Assembly: GCA_028277105.1 (NCBI GenBank)
Contig: JANQHO010000122.1
Location: 1 to 34,873, forward strand
From: Owenweeksia sp.
Lineage (GTDB): Bacteria; Bacteroidota; Bacteroidia; Flavobacteriales; Schleiferiaceae
Length of the DNA stretch: 34,873 bases
Reading direction: 5' to 3'
Position numbers and translations under genes: made by a program. The notes beneath the pieces were generated by a model. The model was not told the DNA's origin and ran no database searches. It was given only the letters and a program-made list of their open reading frames with translations. Below are positions 1 to 8,326 of this stretch, piece by piece; the stretch's first letter is position 1; the number at the start of each line of letters is the position of its first letter.

Positions 1-1655
<1,655 letters not shown>

Positions 1656-1666
1656 TTATTGCCACA

Positions 1667-1674
1667 CAAACATA
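1667..1674 (-). promoter_or_regulatory. Predicted -7 box of katG
   Basis: On the minus strand this reads TATGTTTG, matching the Bacteroidota -7 consensus TAnnTTTG. A T-run rather than TTTG lies about 19 nt upstream. It sits 33 bp before the katG start at 1634 and downstream of the palindrome at 1701-1719, as expected for a promoter activated from an upstream site. Confidence 0.5.
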
Positions 1675-1700
1675 GACAGGATAAATAATTTATAAAAACG

Positions 1701-1719
1701 ATATTATAGATAGTAATAT
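1701..1719. promoter_or_regulatory. Candidate OxyR/LysR operator between katG and oxyR
   Basis: Perfect inverted repeat ATATTA-N7-TAATAT. It contains a LysR-type T-N11-A core and ATAG-like elements recalling the OxyR half-site. It lies just upstream of the katG -33 region and touches the oxyR -33 region. That position would allow activation of katG together with autoregulation of oxyR. The palindrome is seen directly; OxyR binding is inferred. Confidence 0.5.
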
Positions 1720-1746
1720 TGATGAATTAGATAATTAGTACATTTG
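1718..1746 (+). promoter_or_regulatory. Predicted oxyR promoter
   Basis: ATTG at 1718-1721, a 17-nt spacer, then TACATTTG at 1739-1746, matching the Bacteroidota TTTG/TAnnTTTG promoter. The box ends only 7 nt before the oxyR ATG at 1754, so the transcript would have almost no leader. Confidence 0.55.
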
Positions 1747-1753
1747 TAAGCCA

Positions 1754-2689
1754 ATGAATATCCAGCAATTCCGCTACGTACTGGCAGTAGATGAGTTCAA
1801 GCATTTTGAAACGGCTGCAGAAAAGTGTCACGTTACACAATCTACATTAAGTACCATGATCAACCGCTTTGAAGACGAAATAGGGATCAAGATATTCAGC
1901 AGAAACACCAAGCCTGTTTCCATTACCCAGGAAGGAACTCAAATAATACAGCGGCTGCGTATTATCGATAAAGAAATAGATTCGCTCAACAATTTGGTAC
2001 AAGAGCTCAAGGGGGAGATGGTGGGAGAGTTGCGCATGGGGATCATTCCAACGGTGGCTCCTTTTTTACTACCGTTGTTTTTATCAAAGTTTGCAAGTGA
2101 TTTTCCAAAAGTTAAGATGGTTGTACAGGAGATGACCACTGCCGAGATCCAAAAGGCTTTAAGGAGCCGGATGCTGGATATAGGGATTGCTGCCATACCC
2201 CTGGAAGATAAGGAATTGATAGAACTGGATCTGTACGCTGAGCCATTTTTGGTTTATGATTGCCGCTCAGGTAAAAGAGAAGCTCCCCTATCGATTCAGG
2301 AATTGGATTATTCAAAACTCTGGCTGTTACAAGAGGGGCATTGTTTACGCACACAAGTGCAGCACATTTGCGAACTGTCTGACAAACGAGCGGATAAGAA
2401 CCTGAATTTTGAGTTCAGGGCGGGTTCTATGGATAGCTTGCTGCGTTTTACCAGGGCGAGTAATGGCATGACAATCTTGCCTTATTTGGCGTCTTTTGAC
2501 CTGCCCGAGGAAGAGCGGGAAAAATTAGTCTCCTTTACTGCCCCTGAACCCGTTCGTTCCATCGGTTTGGTGACTTACAAACATTTTGTGAAAAAGCGCT
2601 TGTTGAAGCAATTGCAGAAAATAATCCAGCTGTCCGTATCACCGCTTATTCCTGCCAGTGCTGAAAAAAAGGTGTTTAAGCCCGTTTGA
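1754..2689 (+). CDS. oxyR: LysR-family peroxide sensor OxyR
   Basis: Transcription activator of peroxide-defence genes, 311 aa. Residues 1-60 are the winged helix-turn-helix of the LysR family (start MNIQQFRYVLAVDE). Residues about 90-300 are the periplasmic-binding-protein-like sensor domain. The redox pair is visible: Cys197 in EGHCLRTQ and Cys206, nine residues apart as for E. coli OxyR Cys199 and Cys208. In E. coli these form the peroxide-induced disulfide. The gene is divergent from katG across 119 bp that hold a 19-bp palindrome, the classic arrangement for a LysR regulator and its target. It converges on the carbonic anhydrase gene with a 64-bp gap. The start is fixed by the family's usual N-terminus. 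Confidence 0.95.
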   Translation: MNIQQFRYVLAVDEFKHFETAAEKCHVTQSTLSTMINRFEDEIGIKIFSRNTKPVSITQEGTQIIQRLRIIDKEIDSLNNLVQELKGEMVGELRMGIIPTVAPFLLPLFLSKFASDFPKVKMVVQEMTTAEIQKALRSRMLDIGIAAIPLEDKELIELDLYAEPFLVYDCRSGKREAPLSIQELDYSKLWLLQEGHCLRTQVQHICELSDKRADKNLNFEFRAGSMDSLLRFTRASNGMTILPYLASFDLPEEEREKLVSFTAPEPVRSIGLVTYKHFVKKRLLKQLQKIIQLSVSPLIPASAEKKVFKPV

Positions 2690-2753
2690 ATTACAGTTCC
2701 GGGAATTTAGCATTTTATTTACTGTAAGCGATATGAATGTTAGGGGATAGTGT

Positions 2754-3509
2754 TTAGTCTAAAAATGAGACCTTTCCATTATCCATATCGTATACAGCAC
2801 CCACAATTTTTATCTCACTGTTTTCTTCCATTTCTTTCAGAATAGGGCTGTTTAAACGGATCTGTTGCATGGTGATTTCCACGTTTCTCTCACAGACGAG
2901 GTGTACGAATTCATCATTTTTGGAAGTCCTGCTACCTTCGTAGGTGACTGCTTCTACTGCGGGTTTTATTTTGGATAGCATCGAGGTGATGTTCCCCAAT
3001 TTGACATCATCTACTGCGGCTTTTACGGCTCCGCAATGTTCATGGCCCATCACGAGTATGAGCTTGGAACCGGATACTTTACAGGCAAACTCCATACTGC
3101 CTAAAATGTCTTCATTCACAAAATTGCCTGCAACCCGGGCTACAAATATATCCCCGATGCCCCGGTCAAAAACATCTTCAACCGGAACCCTGCTGTCAAC
3201 ACACGATAATACTATGGCTTTAGGGAACTGCTGGTAGGTGCTTTTCCGCACTTGTTCGGAATGATTTCTCTCTGTAAGGTCATTGCTCATAAAACGATCA
3301 TTGCCTTCTTTGAATAATTGTACGACCTGATCAGGAGTAAGAGCCTCTTGCCCTTCTTTTGTTAAAACGTCTTCTACCAGGGCGCCTGTTCCCTTATTTG
3401 ATTCCAGTACATCGTTCTCTTGGGATTGAGATTGCTGTCCCGGTTGATTGCATGCGGGCATCAAAGCTGATAAAACAACCGTGACTGAAAGGATTACTAT
3501 TTTTTTCAT
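2754..3509 (-). CDS. Beta-carbonic anhydrase, predicted lipoprotein
   Basis: Interconverts CO2 and bicarbonate using a zinc ion. The beta-class ligands are present: Cys103, Asp105 and Arg107 in SCVDSRVP, and His156 and Cys159 in GHEHCGAVKAA. The 251-aa protein begins with a lipoprotein signal (lipobox LMPAC, Cys20) and a Gln/Asn/Ser-rich linker, so the enzyme should be anchored in the envelope rather than cytoplasmic. Exported beta-class enzymes of this kind occur in Bacteroidota and may supply bicarbonate or buffer the periplasm. It is monocistronic as far as can be seen, converging with oxyR. I saw no clear TAnnTTTG box in front of it. Confidence 0.95.
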   Translation of the reverse strand: MKKIVILSVTVVLSALMPACNQPGQQSQSQENDVLESNKGTGALVEDVLTKEGQEALTPDQVVQLFKEGNDRFMSNDLTERNHSEQVRKSTYQQFPKAIVLSCVDSRVPVEDVFDRGIGDIFVARVAGNFVNEDILGSMEFACKVSGSKLILVMGHEHCGAVKAAVDDVKLGNITSMLSKIKPAVEAVTYEGSRTSKNDEFVHLVCERNVEITMQQIRLNSPILKEMEENSEIKIVGAVYDMDNGKVSFLD

Positions 3510-3936
3510 GATGTTTAATGGTTTACCAATGCTTTTCGATTTACTTGATCTCTATTGCCGCTGCTCGAAAACAGGTCTGTACTAACCGGTCTCAAAGCGA
3601 AAATGCGTGCACTATTGGTATCCAAACCCATCACGTGATCCCTTTGTTTATGCCAAAAGCATTATTTTCCTGCAATTGCACAAAACGAAGTTCAGGGAAG
3701 CTGATCTTTTACCTAGTGACTGGTATATGGGAGATAAAACACCGCAATAAAGTGAAAATTGATGCGCAACAATGGTTAAAGAAAGGAAGAGCTGGCTTTG
3801 CCAGGTTTTAACCACGTGAGAGGACTATCTTCGGTGAGCTCGCATGCTAGGTTTACGTGGTAGCAAGGGCACAAACTATTCGGATTGCCCTCAACTACAC
3901 TATTTTTTACACCTTGTTGACAATAATTATTTTTTG
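3510..3936. other. 427-bp intergenic region with one structured repeat
   Basis: Lies between the carbonic anhydrase and the first gene of the small-gene array. An open frame at 3518-3811 has no recognisable protein character and is not called. The right part holds repeat copy A (3807-3863). After it comes an inverted repeat AGGGCA/TGCCCT at about 3865-3892, which may end transcription of the gene at 3937-4635. Nothing else is seen. Confidence 0.6.
3807..3863 (-). repeat. Array hairpin repeat, copy A
   Basis: Shares with copies B and C the order AACCAC, GGACTA, CTTCGGTGA, then CGCATGCT, GGTTTAC and GTGGTAG. The inner stem GTGAGCT/AGGTTTAC uses wobble pairs; the outer stem is ACCAC/GTGGT. The promoter half found beside copies B and C is missing, so this copy marks the left end of the array. 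Confidence 0.7.
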
Positions 3937-4635
3937 TTAATCTCCATGGTAATAAAATCTATCTATTATTGGTTCTCCAAAAGCAACATCCTTAAAGTTG
4001 AACCAGCCCAATAGTCCAAATTCAGATTTTACAAGAATGCTTTCCAAATCATCGTATTCACCTCCGGTCTTCCCTAAAATTATGTCAATATTATGTCCTT
4101 TAGGCAAAACAGCTATTTTATCTGTATAACTCTCATCTTTATATATCTCGATAGGGTAGTTTAGGTTGCCTTTAGCTCCTATGTGGTAGAATGGTTGATG
4201 AACTTCCTGAAATGCACTGTCAATCAGTTTGAACTTTCGCTTTTTATCAAAAAAAGAATTGGCATTTCCTTCTACGTATAAAATGTCCCCTTTAAGGTGT
4301 AGAGTTGTTCCAGCTTCCTCAAGTATGATTTTTCCGCTATATACAGCTATGAAAGTAGGGTCATCACTTGGTGCCTCAGTGTAATGAAACTCTATTGAGG
4401 TATTATTATCTAATTTCCACCTGCCCACCAAAATTGTTGGGTCTTCATATTCGTAACAGTCTGGAATATCCGAGCAACTCCTATTTATAAATTGGAAATT
4501 GCTTGATTCAGGATAACCAAATGTTCCTCCTAAGTAACTTGAAGCAATTTCAATATATTTTAAATCAGGGAATTGAAATTGTCCATAAGTGAGATTGACA
4601 GCCAAGAATGATATTGTAAGAAATATTTTTTTCAT
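3937..4635 (-). CDS. Exported protein of unknown function with possible SH3-like C-terminus
   Basis: A 232-aa protein I do not recognise. It begins with a clear signal peptide (MKKIFLTISFLAVNLTYGQ), so it should leave the cytoplasm. The middle is rich in beta-strand-forming residues. The end, about residues 150-225 with a GLLGWFNFKDV motif, resembles bacterial SH3-type domains. That is a guess from pattern only. It has its own predicted promoter box (TAAGTTTG at 4667-4660) and lies between repeat copies A and B, as a single-gene unit of the array. Base composition looks more AT-rich than in the housekeeping genes to the right. Confidence 0.75.
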   Translation of the reverse strand: MKKIFLTISFLAVNLTYGQFQFPDLKYIEIASSYLGGTFGYPESSNFQFINRSCSDIPDCYEYEDPTILVGRWKLDNNTSIEFHYTEAPSDDPTFIAVYSGKIILEEAGTTLHLKGDILYVEGNANSFFDKKRKFKLIDSAFQEVHQPFYHIGAKGNLNYPIEIYKDESYTDKIAVLPKGHNIDIILGKTGGEYDDLESILVKSEFGLLGWFNFKDVAFGEPIIDRFYYHGD

Positions 4636-4659
4636 AATTATTGCCTACTATTAGTTAAC

Positions 4660-4667
4660 CAAACTTA
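4660..4667 (-). promoter_or_regulatory. Predicted -7 box in array repeat B
   Basis: TAAGTTTG on the minus strand fits TAnnTTTG. It sits within a stretch near-identical to that at 5701-5708 and 7851-7858 (GGG[C/T]TAAGTTTG). It lies 25 bp before the ATG at 4635. An A-tract replaces the -33 TTTG. Confidence 0.55.
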
Positions 4668-4696
4668 GCCCTATTTTTTTGCTTTTTAGTTTTAGT

Positions 4697-4750
4697 AACC
4701 ACGCGAAAGGACTAACTTCGGTGAACCCGCAAGCTCGGTTCACATGGTAG
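4697..4750 (-). repeat. Array hairpin repeat, copy B
   Basis: The best-formed copy. A perfect 7-bp inner stem GTGAACC (4721-4727)/GGTTCAC (4737-4743) lies inside an outer stem ACCACG/CATGGT. Compared with copies A and C, bases in the inner stem change on both sides while pairing, including G-T pairs, is kept. This suggests selection on a folded form. Confidence 0.75.
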
Positions 4751-4791
4751 CGGGGTATAGCCACTGTTATCTGCTAACTATATTTCCTTTT

Positions 4792-5652
4792 TTATACGAA
4801 ATAATTCATATATTCATCGAAAGTCGTTTGAAGTGAAATTGGATTTTGACCTTTTCCTTCAGGTTCTGCTTTTCCGCTTGCAACCAATTCAGTCATTTCT
4901 ACAAAGTTTTTGGTTGCATCATCCGAAAATCCGATACTTCTCATTGTCCCGCTCCATTCTTCCCTTGGAATTTCGTAGGTGTTGACTTCTTTGTTAAGCG
5001 TCTTTCCCACTAATCTTGCTATGTCATCTGGTGAATATTTTTCGGGCCCCACGATTTCTATCAATTCCGAATGGTCAACTCCATTTTTTATCTTATCTGC
5101 AATAAACCTTGCCACATCATTAGGCGAAATCATATGGAATTTCAAGTCGGTTGGATAAAATGAGGGTAAAATCCCATTTTCTTTTACCATATCGAGCGAC
5201 ATTAACCAATTGCTGTAATAATAAGCTGGACGAATGAATACCTTGTTGAGATTTAGATCCGAAAATTTGTTTTCAAGCATATTCGACATCAGTAAGTTGC
5301 CTGTTCCTTTGTCGAATTGAGCCCCGATTGATGAAAGTCCGATTAACGATTTGATATTAGATTGTTCAATTGCTTTATAGTAATTGTCTAACAAATTTTC
5401 CGTGTCGCCTAAAACGTCTTCTGAGTTTCCCGTTTCGGGTGTGAGCAAAAAAATCAGGTTGCCATCCTTTACGGCTTCTTGTAAAGCATTCAAATCGAAG
5501 TAGTCTGCAATGGCGACTTCTGCACCTTTGCTTTTTAATTCGTCCACTTTTTTTTGGTCCCTGATAACTGCCTTAACTGGCAGTCTATTTTCGGTTAGGT
5601 TTTTTACTATTTCTGAACCAATCTGTCCTGTCGCTCCCAAGATTATGTTCAT
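4792..5652 (-). CDS. NmrA-type NAD(P)-binding oxidoreductase
   Basis: A 286-aa atypical short-chain dehydrogenase of the NmrA/quinone-oxidoreductase-2 type. The N-terminal dinucleotide-binding loop GATGQIG (residues 6-12) follows a first strand starting directly at Met1. Asp50 and Leu71-Thr72 fit the usual NAD(P) site pattern. There is no signal peptide, so it is cytoplasmic. Members reduce quinones or act as NAD(P)H sensors; the substrate cannot be told from sequence. It has a promoter box at 5708-5701 and is flanked by repeat copies B and C, another one-gene unit of the array. Confidence 0.88.
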   Translation of the reverse strand: MNIILGATGQIGSEIVKNLTENRLPVKAVIRDQKKVDELKSKGAEVAIADYFDLNALQEAVKDGNLIFLLTPETGNSEDVLGDTENLLDNYYKAIEQSNIKSLIGLSSIGAQFDKGTGNLLMSNMLENKFSDLNLNKVFIRPAYYYSNWLMSLDMVKENGILPSFYPTDLKFHMISPNDVARFIADKIKNGVDHSELIEIVGPEKYSPDDIARLVGKTLNKEVNTYEIPREEWSGTMRSIGFSDDATKNFVEMTELVASGKAEPEGKGQNPISLQTTFDEYMNYFV

Positions 5653-5700
5653 ATCTGCTTCATTTTTGTTTTTTTAGCTTGCGGGTAACTATTAGTTAAA

Positions 5701-5708
5701 CAAACTTA
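5701..5708 (-). promoter_or_regulatory. Predicted -7 box in array repeat C
   Basis: TAAGTTTG on the minus strand, in the same surrounding sequence as the boxes at 4660 and 7851. It lies 49 bp before the ATG of the NmrA-type gene. An A-tract stands where the -33 element is expected. Confidence 0.55.
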
Positions 5709-5737
5709 ACCCCATTTACTGGTTTTTTAGCTTTAGT

Positions 5738-5791
5738 AACCACATAAGGGGACTACCTTCGGTGAGCTTACAAGCTCGGTTCGCGCGGTAG
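5738..5791 (-). repeat. Array hairpin repeat, copy C
   Basis: Same plan as copies A and B: AACCAC, GGACTAC, CTTCGGTGAGC, CAAGCTCGGTTC, GCGGTAG. The inner stem GTGAGCT pairs with GGTTCGC using G-T pairs; the outer stem is weaker than in B. It sits directly upstream of the promoter part that drives the NmrA-type gene. Confidence 0.72.
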
Positions 5792-5806
5792 AGGGTGGAA
5801 TCCAGC

Positions 5807-6400
5807 TTAGTAAAGATTTTGTTCAATTACTTTCCTCAATTCAACCAGCCCGATCGATTCAGATTCATTTTCATTTAGCTCTTCAAAATCAATATATCCT
5901 ACTCTTGTCATAACATTGAATTCACCGAGGATATGATCCAGATATAAAAATCCCAGAGGTTTATATCGACTATCTTTTTCGTCAAAACCTCTGATCCTGT
6001 AGGTGATATCCACTTTTTCTCGGTCTTTGTTCAGTTTATAGGTCACTAATAAATCATCAACTTCAAGCTGAAGCCCTTTGTAGTTTAAAGTAATTTTATC
6101 AATAGGTTGTCTAAACTTTTTGATTATCCAATTCTCTATCTTTGGCGCAACTGCAGCTAATTCTTGTACGGGTTTGATCCCAGCTGAGATACCATCACAA
6201 CTAATTATCAAGACATAAGAATTATCTTCTATCGTTAATTCGGGAATTATCTCAGGATCAACTTTTTTCATTCGTTTGCTTAGTTCCGCGTAGATTCCGT
6301 AATCTGTCCGGTTTTTATTTGATAGGAAAGATTCAATCTTTGGTCTGTTCTTGACAAACCAGCTCCAGAATCTTTGCTTTTTATCTTTTTTGAAGAACAC
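5807..6400 (-). CDS. Conserved-looking cytoplasmic protein of unknown function
   Basis: A 197-aa protein without signal peptide or membrane segment, starting MFFKKDKKQRFWSWFVKN. I recall similar starts in Bacteroidota hypothetical proteins but cannot name a family with a known role. It is rich in Lys, Glu and Ile and seems to be a soluble alpha/beta protein. It lies between repeat copy C and the toxin-antitoxin unit, on the same strand as the rest of the array. No promoter box of the TAAGTTTG kind was found in front of it; the short gap to 6443 holds one arm of an inverted repeat instead. Confidence 0.72.
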   Translation of the reverse strand: MFFKKDKKQRFWSWFVKNRPKIESFLSNKNRTDYGIYAELSKRMKKVDPEIIPELTIEDNSYVLIISCDGISAGIKPVQELAAVAPKIENWIIKKFRQPIDKITLNYKGLQLEVDDLLVTYKLNKDREKVDITYRIRGFDEKDSRYKPLGFLYLDHILGEFNVMTRVGYIDFEELNENESESIGLVELRKVIEQNLY

Positions 6401-6442
6401 TGACTAGTTGGAGAGGGAGATTAACGATACGGGTAAAATGCT

Positions 6443-6452
6443 GTGTGGCCTT
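6443..6452. repeat. Left arm of inverted repeat around the toxin-antitoxin unit
   Basis: GTGTGGCCTT, the exact reverse complement of AAGGCCACAC at 7095-7104. Similarity continues outward on both sides as AAAATGC/GCATTTT, with extra bases inserted in the right arm. Confidence 0.6.
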
Positions 6453-6529
6453 ACCTTTCTAAACTGTCCGAAAGATAGCGATTCTGGCTCAGTCTAACCA
6501 TGTTACAGATAACCGTTCTACAAGTATAG

Positions 6530-6844
6530 TTACCGCTTATTGGCATTGGATAGTTTTTCTAGTAGTTGAGCCAGATTTTGTCTGTTGTCCCAAACTAACA
6601 GAATTTTTATAAACCCCGGGTAGTTCCGGTAAAAAAGTGAGACTGATTTGTGGATTAAGAGCTTTCGCAATTCACTATCTTCAAAAGCAGGGGCCAACTC
6701 AGGGTTCTTTTGAATCTGGATAATTCTGTAATCCAACTGATTCAGAAACTCGTCAGTAACCTGTTCGTTCCAAAGCTCAGTTATAAAATCAGAAGTTTCT
6801 TGAAGAGATTTCCTGGCTGTTTGAGTCCAGATCACTTTTTTCAT
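6530..6844 (-). CDS. ParE/RelE-superfamily toxin
   Basis: A 104-aa small basic protein of the ParE/RelE fold, seen from the start MKKVIWTQTARKSLQETSDFI, the central YRIIQIQKNPELAPAFEDSELRKLL and a strand-rich end (FIKILLVWDNRQ). RelE members cut mRNA at the ribosome and ParE members poison gyrase; sequence alone does not decide which. Its ATG overlaps the antitoxin stop by 4 nt (ATGA), the usual translational coupling with the antitoxin first. The pair stands alone between inverted repeats in the array. Such modules commonly stabilise gene arrays. Confidence 0.88.
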   Translation of the reverse strand: MKKVIWTQTARKSLQETSDFITELWNEQVTDEFLNQLDYRIIQIQKNPELAPAFEDSELRKLLIHKSVSLFYRNYPGFIKILLVWDNRQNLAQLLEKLSNANKR

Positions 6845-7050
6845 TGCCTGCTCAAGACATCTTTGGAGTTGGTATGTTCAATGCTGTCCTCAAGGCTTTC
6901 TGAGTCTGAGATTTTTAGTAATTCCACTATCTCTTTTGGAAGTTCACTAAGAGTTTTTTTACGAAAACCTTCAATTTGTTGAATCACATTTTCGTCTTCC
7001 AAGTTGGTGATCCAATTGATGAGGGAAATTTTTCTTTGTTCAATCGTCAT
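6841..7050 (-). CDS. Antitoxin partner of the ParE/RelE toxin
   Basis: A 69-aa protein starting MTIEQRKISLINWI, resembling the short Bacteroidota antitoxins found before ParE/RelE toxins. It should bind and neutralise the toxin and repress the pair. The frame is open upstream to an ATG at 7104. I prefer 7050 because the longer version adds 18 residues that overlap a repeat arm, and because a TATTTTTG promoter box (7062-7055) would lie inside it. With this start the transcript would be nearly leaderless. Overlaps the toxin start by 4 nt. Confidence 0.8.
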   Translation of the reverse strand: MTIEQRKISLINWITNLEDENVIQQIEGFRKKTLSELPKEIVELLKISDSESLEDSIEHTNSKDVLSRQ

Positions 7051-7054
7051 ATAA

Positions 7055-7062
7055 CAAAAATA
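7055..7062 (-). promoter_or_regulatory. Predicted -7 box of the toxin-antitoxin unit
   Basis: TATTTTTG on the minus strand fits TAnnTTTG, with ATTG about 20 nt upstream as a possible -33. It ends 5 bp before the preferred antitoxin ATG. Confidence 0.4.
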
Positions 7063-7094
7063 AGGATTTTCCAATCTGAGTTCAATTGATGCAA

Positions 7095-7195
7095 AAGGCC
7101 ACACGGCACTAGCGAGTAGCGTTGTGCATTTTGGGGGAGCACGTAAACATTTTTAAGATTAATACGAAGTGAGTAATCATGCGGTAGCGGGTTTT
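7095..7195. repeat. Right inverted-repeat arm and array element D
   Basis: Contains AAGGCCACAC (7095-7104), pairing with 6443-6452. An imperfect hairpin CACACGGC...GCGTTGTG with inner CTA-GCGAG-TAG follows. After that comes a stretch ending CATGCGGTAGCGGG that matches the right end of array copies A-C (CATGGTAGCGGGG). The left part of the A-C family is not recognisable, so this seems a composite of two repeat types. Confidence 0.5.
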
Positions 7196-7196
7196 T

Positions 7197-7823
7197 TTAT
7201 ATTTCCTTTTTTATTCTATACAAAACTTGAAGTTGATCTTTGCAACAGTCAAGTTCGTCAGTTATCAACTGGTAGTATTTCGTTTTACTTTGTTTAAGCA
7301 ACTCATAACTGAAGAAAGCTTTTTTAGCTTTTGGATATTTCTTATTTCTAGTTCCGACAGGTTCTACCCATTTTCCAGTCCAAGTTCTGAAAACTCTGTA
7401 ATAGTCAAACGTTGGGTAGACATCGTTGGAGTCAGGGTTGGCTAATAAAAAGGCGAATTGTCTTTGTTTGTTTAATATAAGTTCAGGATTCTCATGTTCC
7501 CAGATCCTGACGATTATCTGTTCTGCTTGAACAGTAGTCGAGAAGGACTTTTTGACGTTGACCAAAAGACTGTATGGATTTGCCATTCTCACACGAACCG
7601 GAGGGCTTGTAGATATAACTGTTCCGTTTTCTGAAGTATCATGACTCCAAGTCCCATTGGCAAATGCTAAACTATCTTCCAACTCCTGATGTTCATAAGC
7701 TAATCTGTCAAACTTGATAGACTCGATTTCACCAATTACTATCATTAGATATTCTTGTCCATTTAAGTCAATACATATGGTCGCTAGGATAATTCCGAAA
7801 ATTCCTTGAAATAATGTTGTCAT
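7197..7823 (-). CDS. Exported or membrane-anchored protein of unknown function
   Basis: A 208-aa protein I do not recognise. Residues 1-22 (MTTLFQGIFGIILATICIDL) form a hydrophobic signal or anchor segment. The rest is soluble, with many aromatic residues and a Cys-Cys pair near the end (DELDCCKDQL). A promoter box of the array type (TAAGTTTG) lies 28 bp before the ATG, so it belongs to the array as its rightmost unit. It is AT-richer than the operon to its right. Function unknown. Confidence 0.7.
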   Translation of the reverse strand: MTTLFQGIFGIILATICIDLNGQEYLMIVIGEIESIKFDRLAYEHQELEDSLAFANGTWSHDTSENGTVISTSPPVRVRMANPYSLLVNVKKSFSTTVQAEQIIVRIWEHENPELILNKQRQFAFLLANPDSNDVYPTFDYYRVFRTWTGKWVEPVGTRNKKYPKAKKAFFSYELLKQSKTKYYQLITDELDCCKDQLQVLYRIKKEI

Positions 7824-7850
7824 TTAAATGAACTCTAACCATTTGCTAAA

Positions 7851-7858
7851 CAAACTTA
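7851..7858 (-). promoter_or_regulatory. Predicted -7 box, rightmost array unit
   Basis: TAAGTTTG on the minus strand within GGGTTAAGTTTGTTTAGC, the third copy of the array promoter. An imperfect hairpin (TATACAGCC/GGCTATA, about 7887-7924) upstream takes the place of the A-C hairpins. Confidence 0.55.
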
Positions 7859-7980
7859 ACCCAATTTATTTGCTTTTTTGTGCTTATATACAGCCTAAAA
7901 GCAATACTAATTTTCAAGGCTATAATTAAAAAGACAGGAATTCATGCCGGGCCTACCCCGGTAGGCAGGCAGTAGACCCA

Positions 7981-8040
7981 GCATCTCAAAGATAAGATCG
8001 CGGGCCTGCCTGCGGAAGGCAGGTCTTCGCCCGCGATGAA
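7981..8040. repeat. REP-like palindromic unit 1
   Basis: Starts GCATCTCAAAGATAAGATCG, identical to unit 2, and ends CCGCGATGAA. The stem TCGCGGGC/GCCCGCGA is perfect and encloses a second hairpin CCTGCCT/AGGCAGG. Confidence 0.7.
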
Positions 8041-8219
8041 TAATACAGTTGTCAGTCAGAGTTTGCCGAAGGCAAGTATCGAAGACTGTTAAACGTTTGC
8101 ATTTTCACCCTTCGACCTGCCCACCGGCAGGAGGGTACACCTCGAAAGCAAAGCTTTCGGAACACTCAAGGTGACAACGGTTATGCCAGACTTAATCCTA
8201 CTTAACAGTAGGCAAGCAG

Positions 8220-8270
8220 GCATCTCAAAGATAAGATCGTGGATTTTCGTTTCACTTGATCCGCGATGAA
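8220..8270. repeat. REP-like palindromic unit 2
   Basis: Same 20-base start as unit 1 and the same CCGCGATGAA end. The stem ATCGTGGAT/ATCCGCGAT has one mismatch and the loop is different. Same ends with different loops suggest a mobile or dispersed palindromic element. Confidence 0.65.
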
Positions 8271-8326
8271 GGCTTATAAATATGATGATCTTCTGACTTC
8301 TGACTTTCGACTTCGGTCTGGAAAAA

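Larger units (their letters stand above)
7824..8326. other. 503-bp intergenic region packed with inverted repeats
   Basis: Holds the array promoter at 7851, then several GC-rich hairpins: CCTACCCCGGTAGG near 7952, the two REP-like units at 7981 and 8220, and CGAAAGC/GCTTTCG near 8142. Just before the propeller gene is a run of near-repeats (TTCTGACTTCTGACTTTCGACTTCGG-like, 8290-8316). No protein gene is supported. Hairpins here probably end the folE operon mRNA. Confidence 0.65.

Noticed and set aside
3518..3811. 97-aa open frame before the array
   Set aside because: No signal peptide, family motif, clear promoter or ribosome site; it is interspersed with non-coding repeat sequence at its end.
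3807..7890. Classical integron with attC sites
   Set aside because: The one-gene layout is similar, but the RYYYAAC/GTTRRRY ends are not consistently present, units have their own promoters, and no tyrosine integrase IntI is in view.
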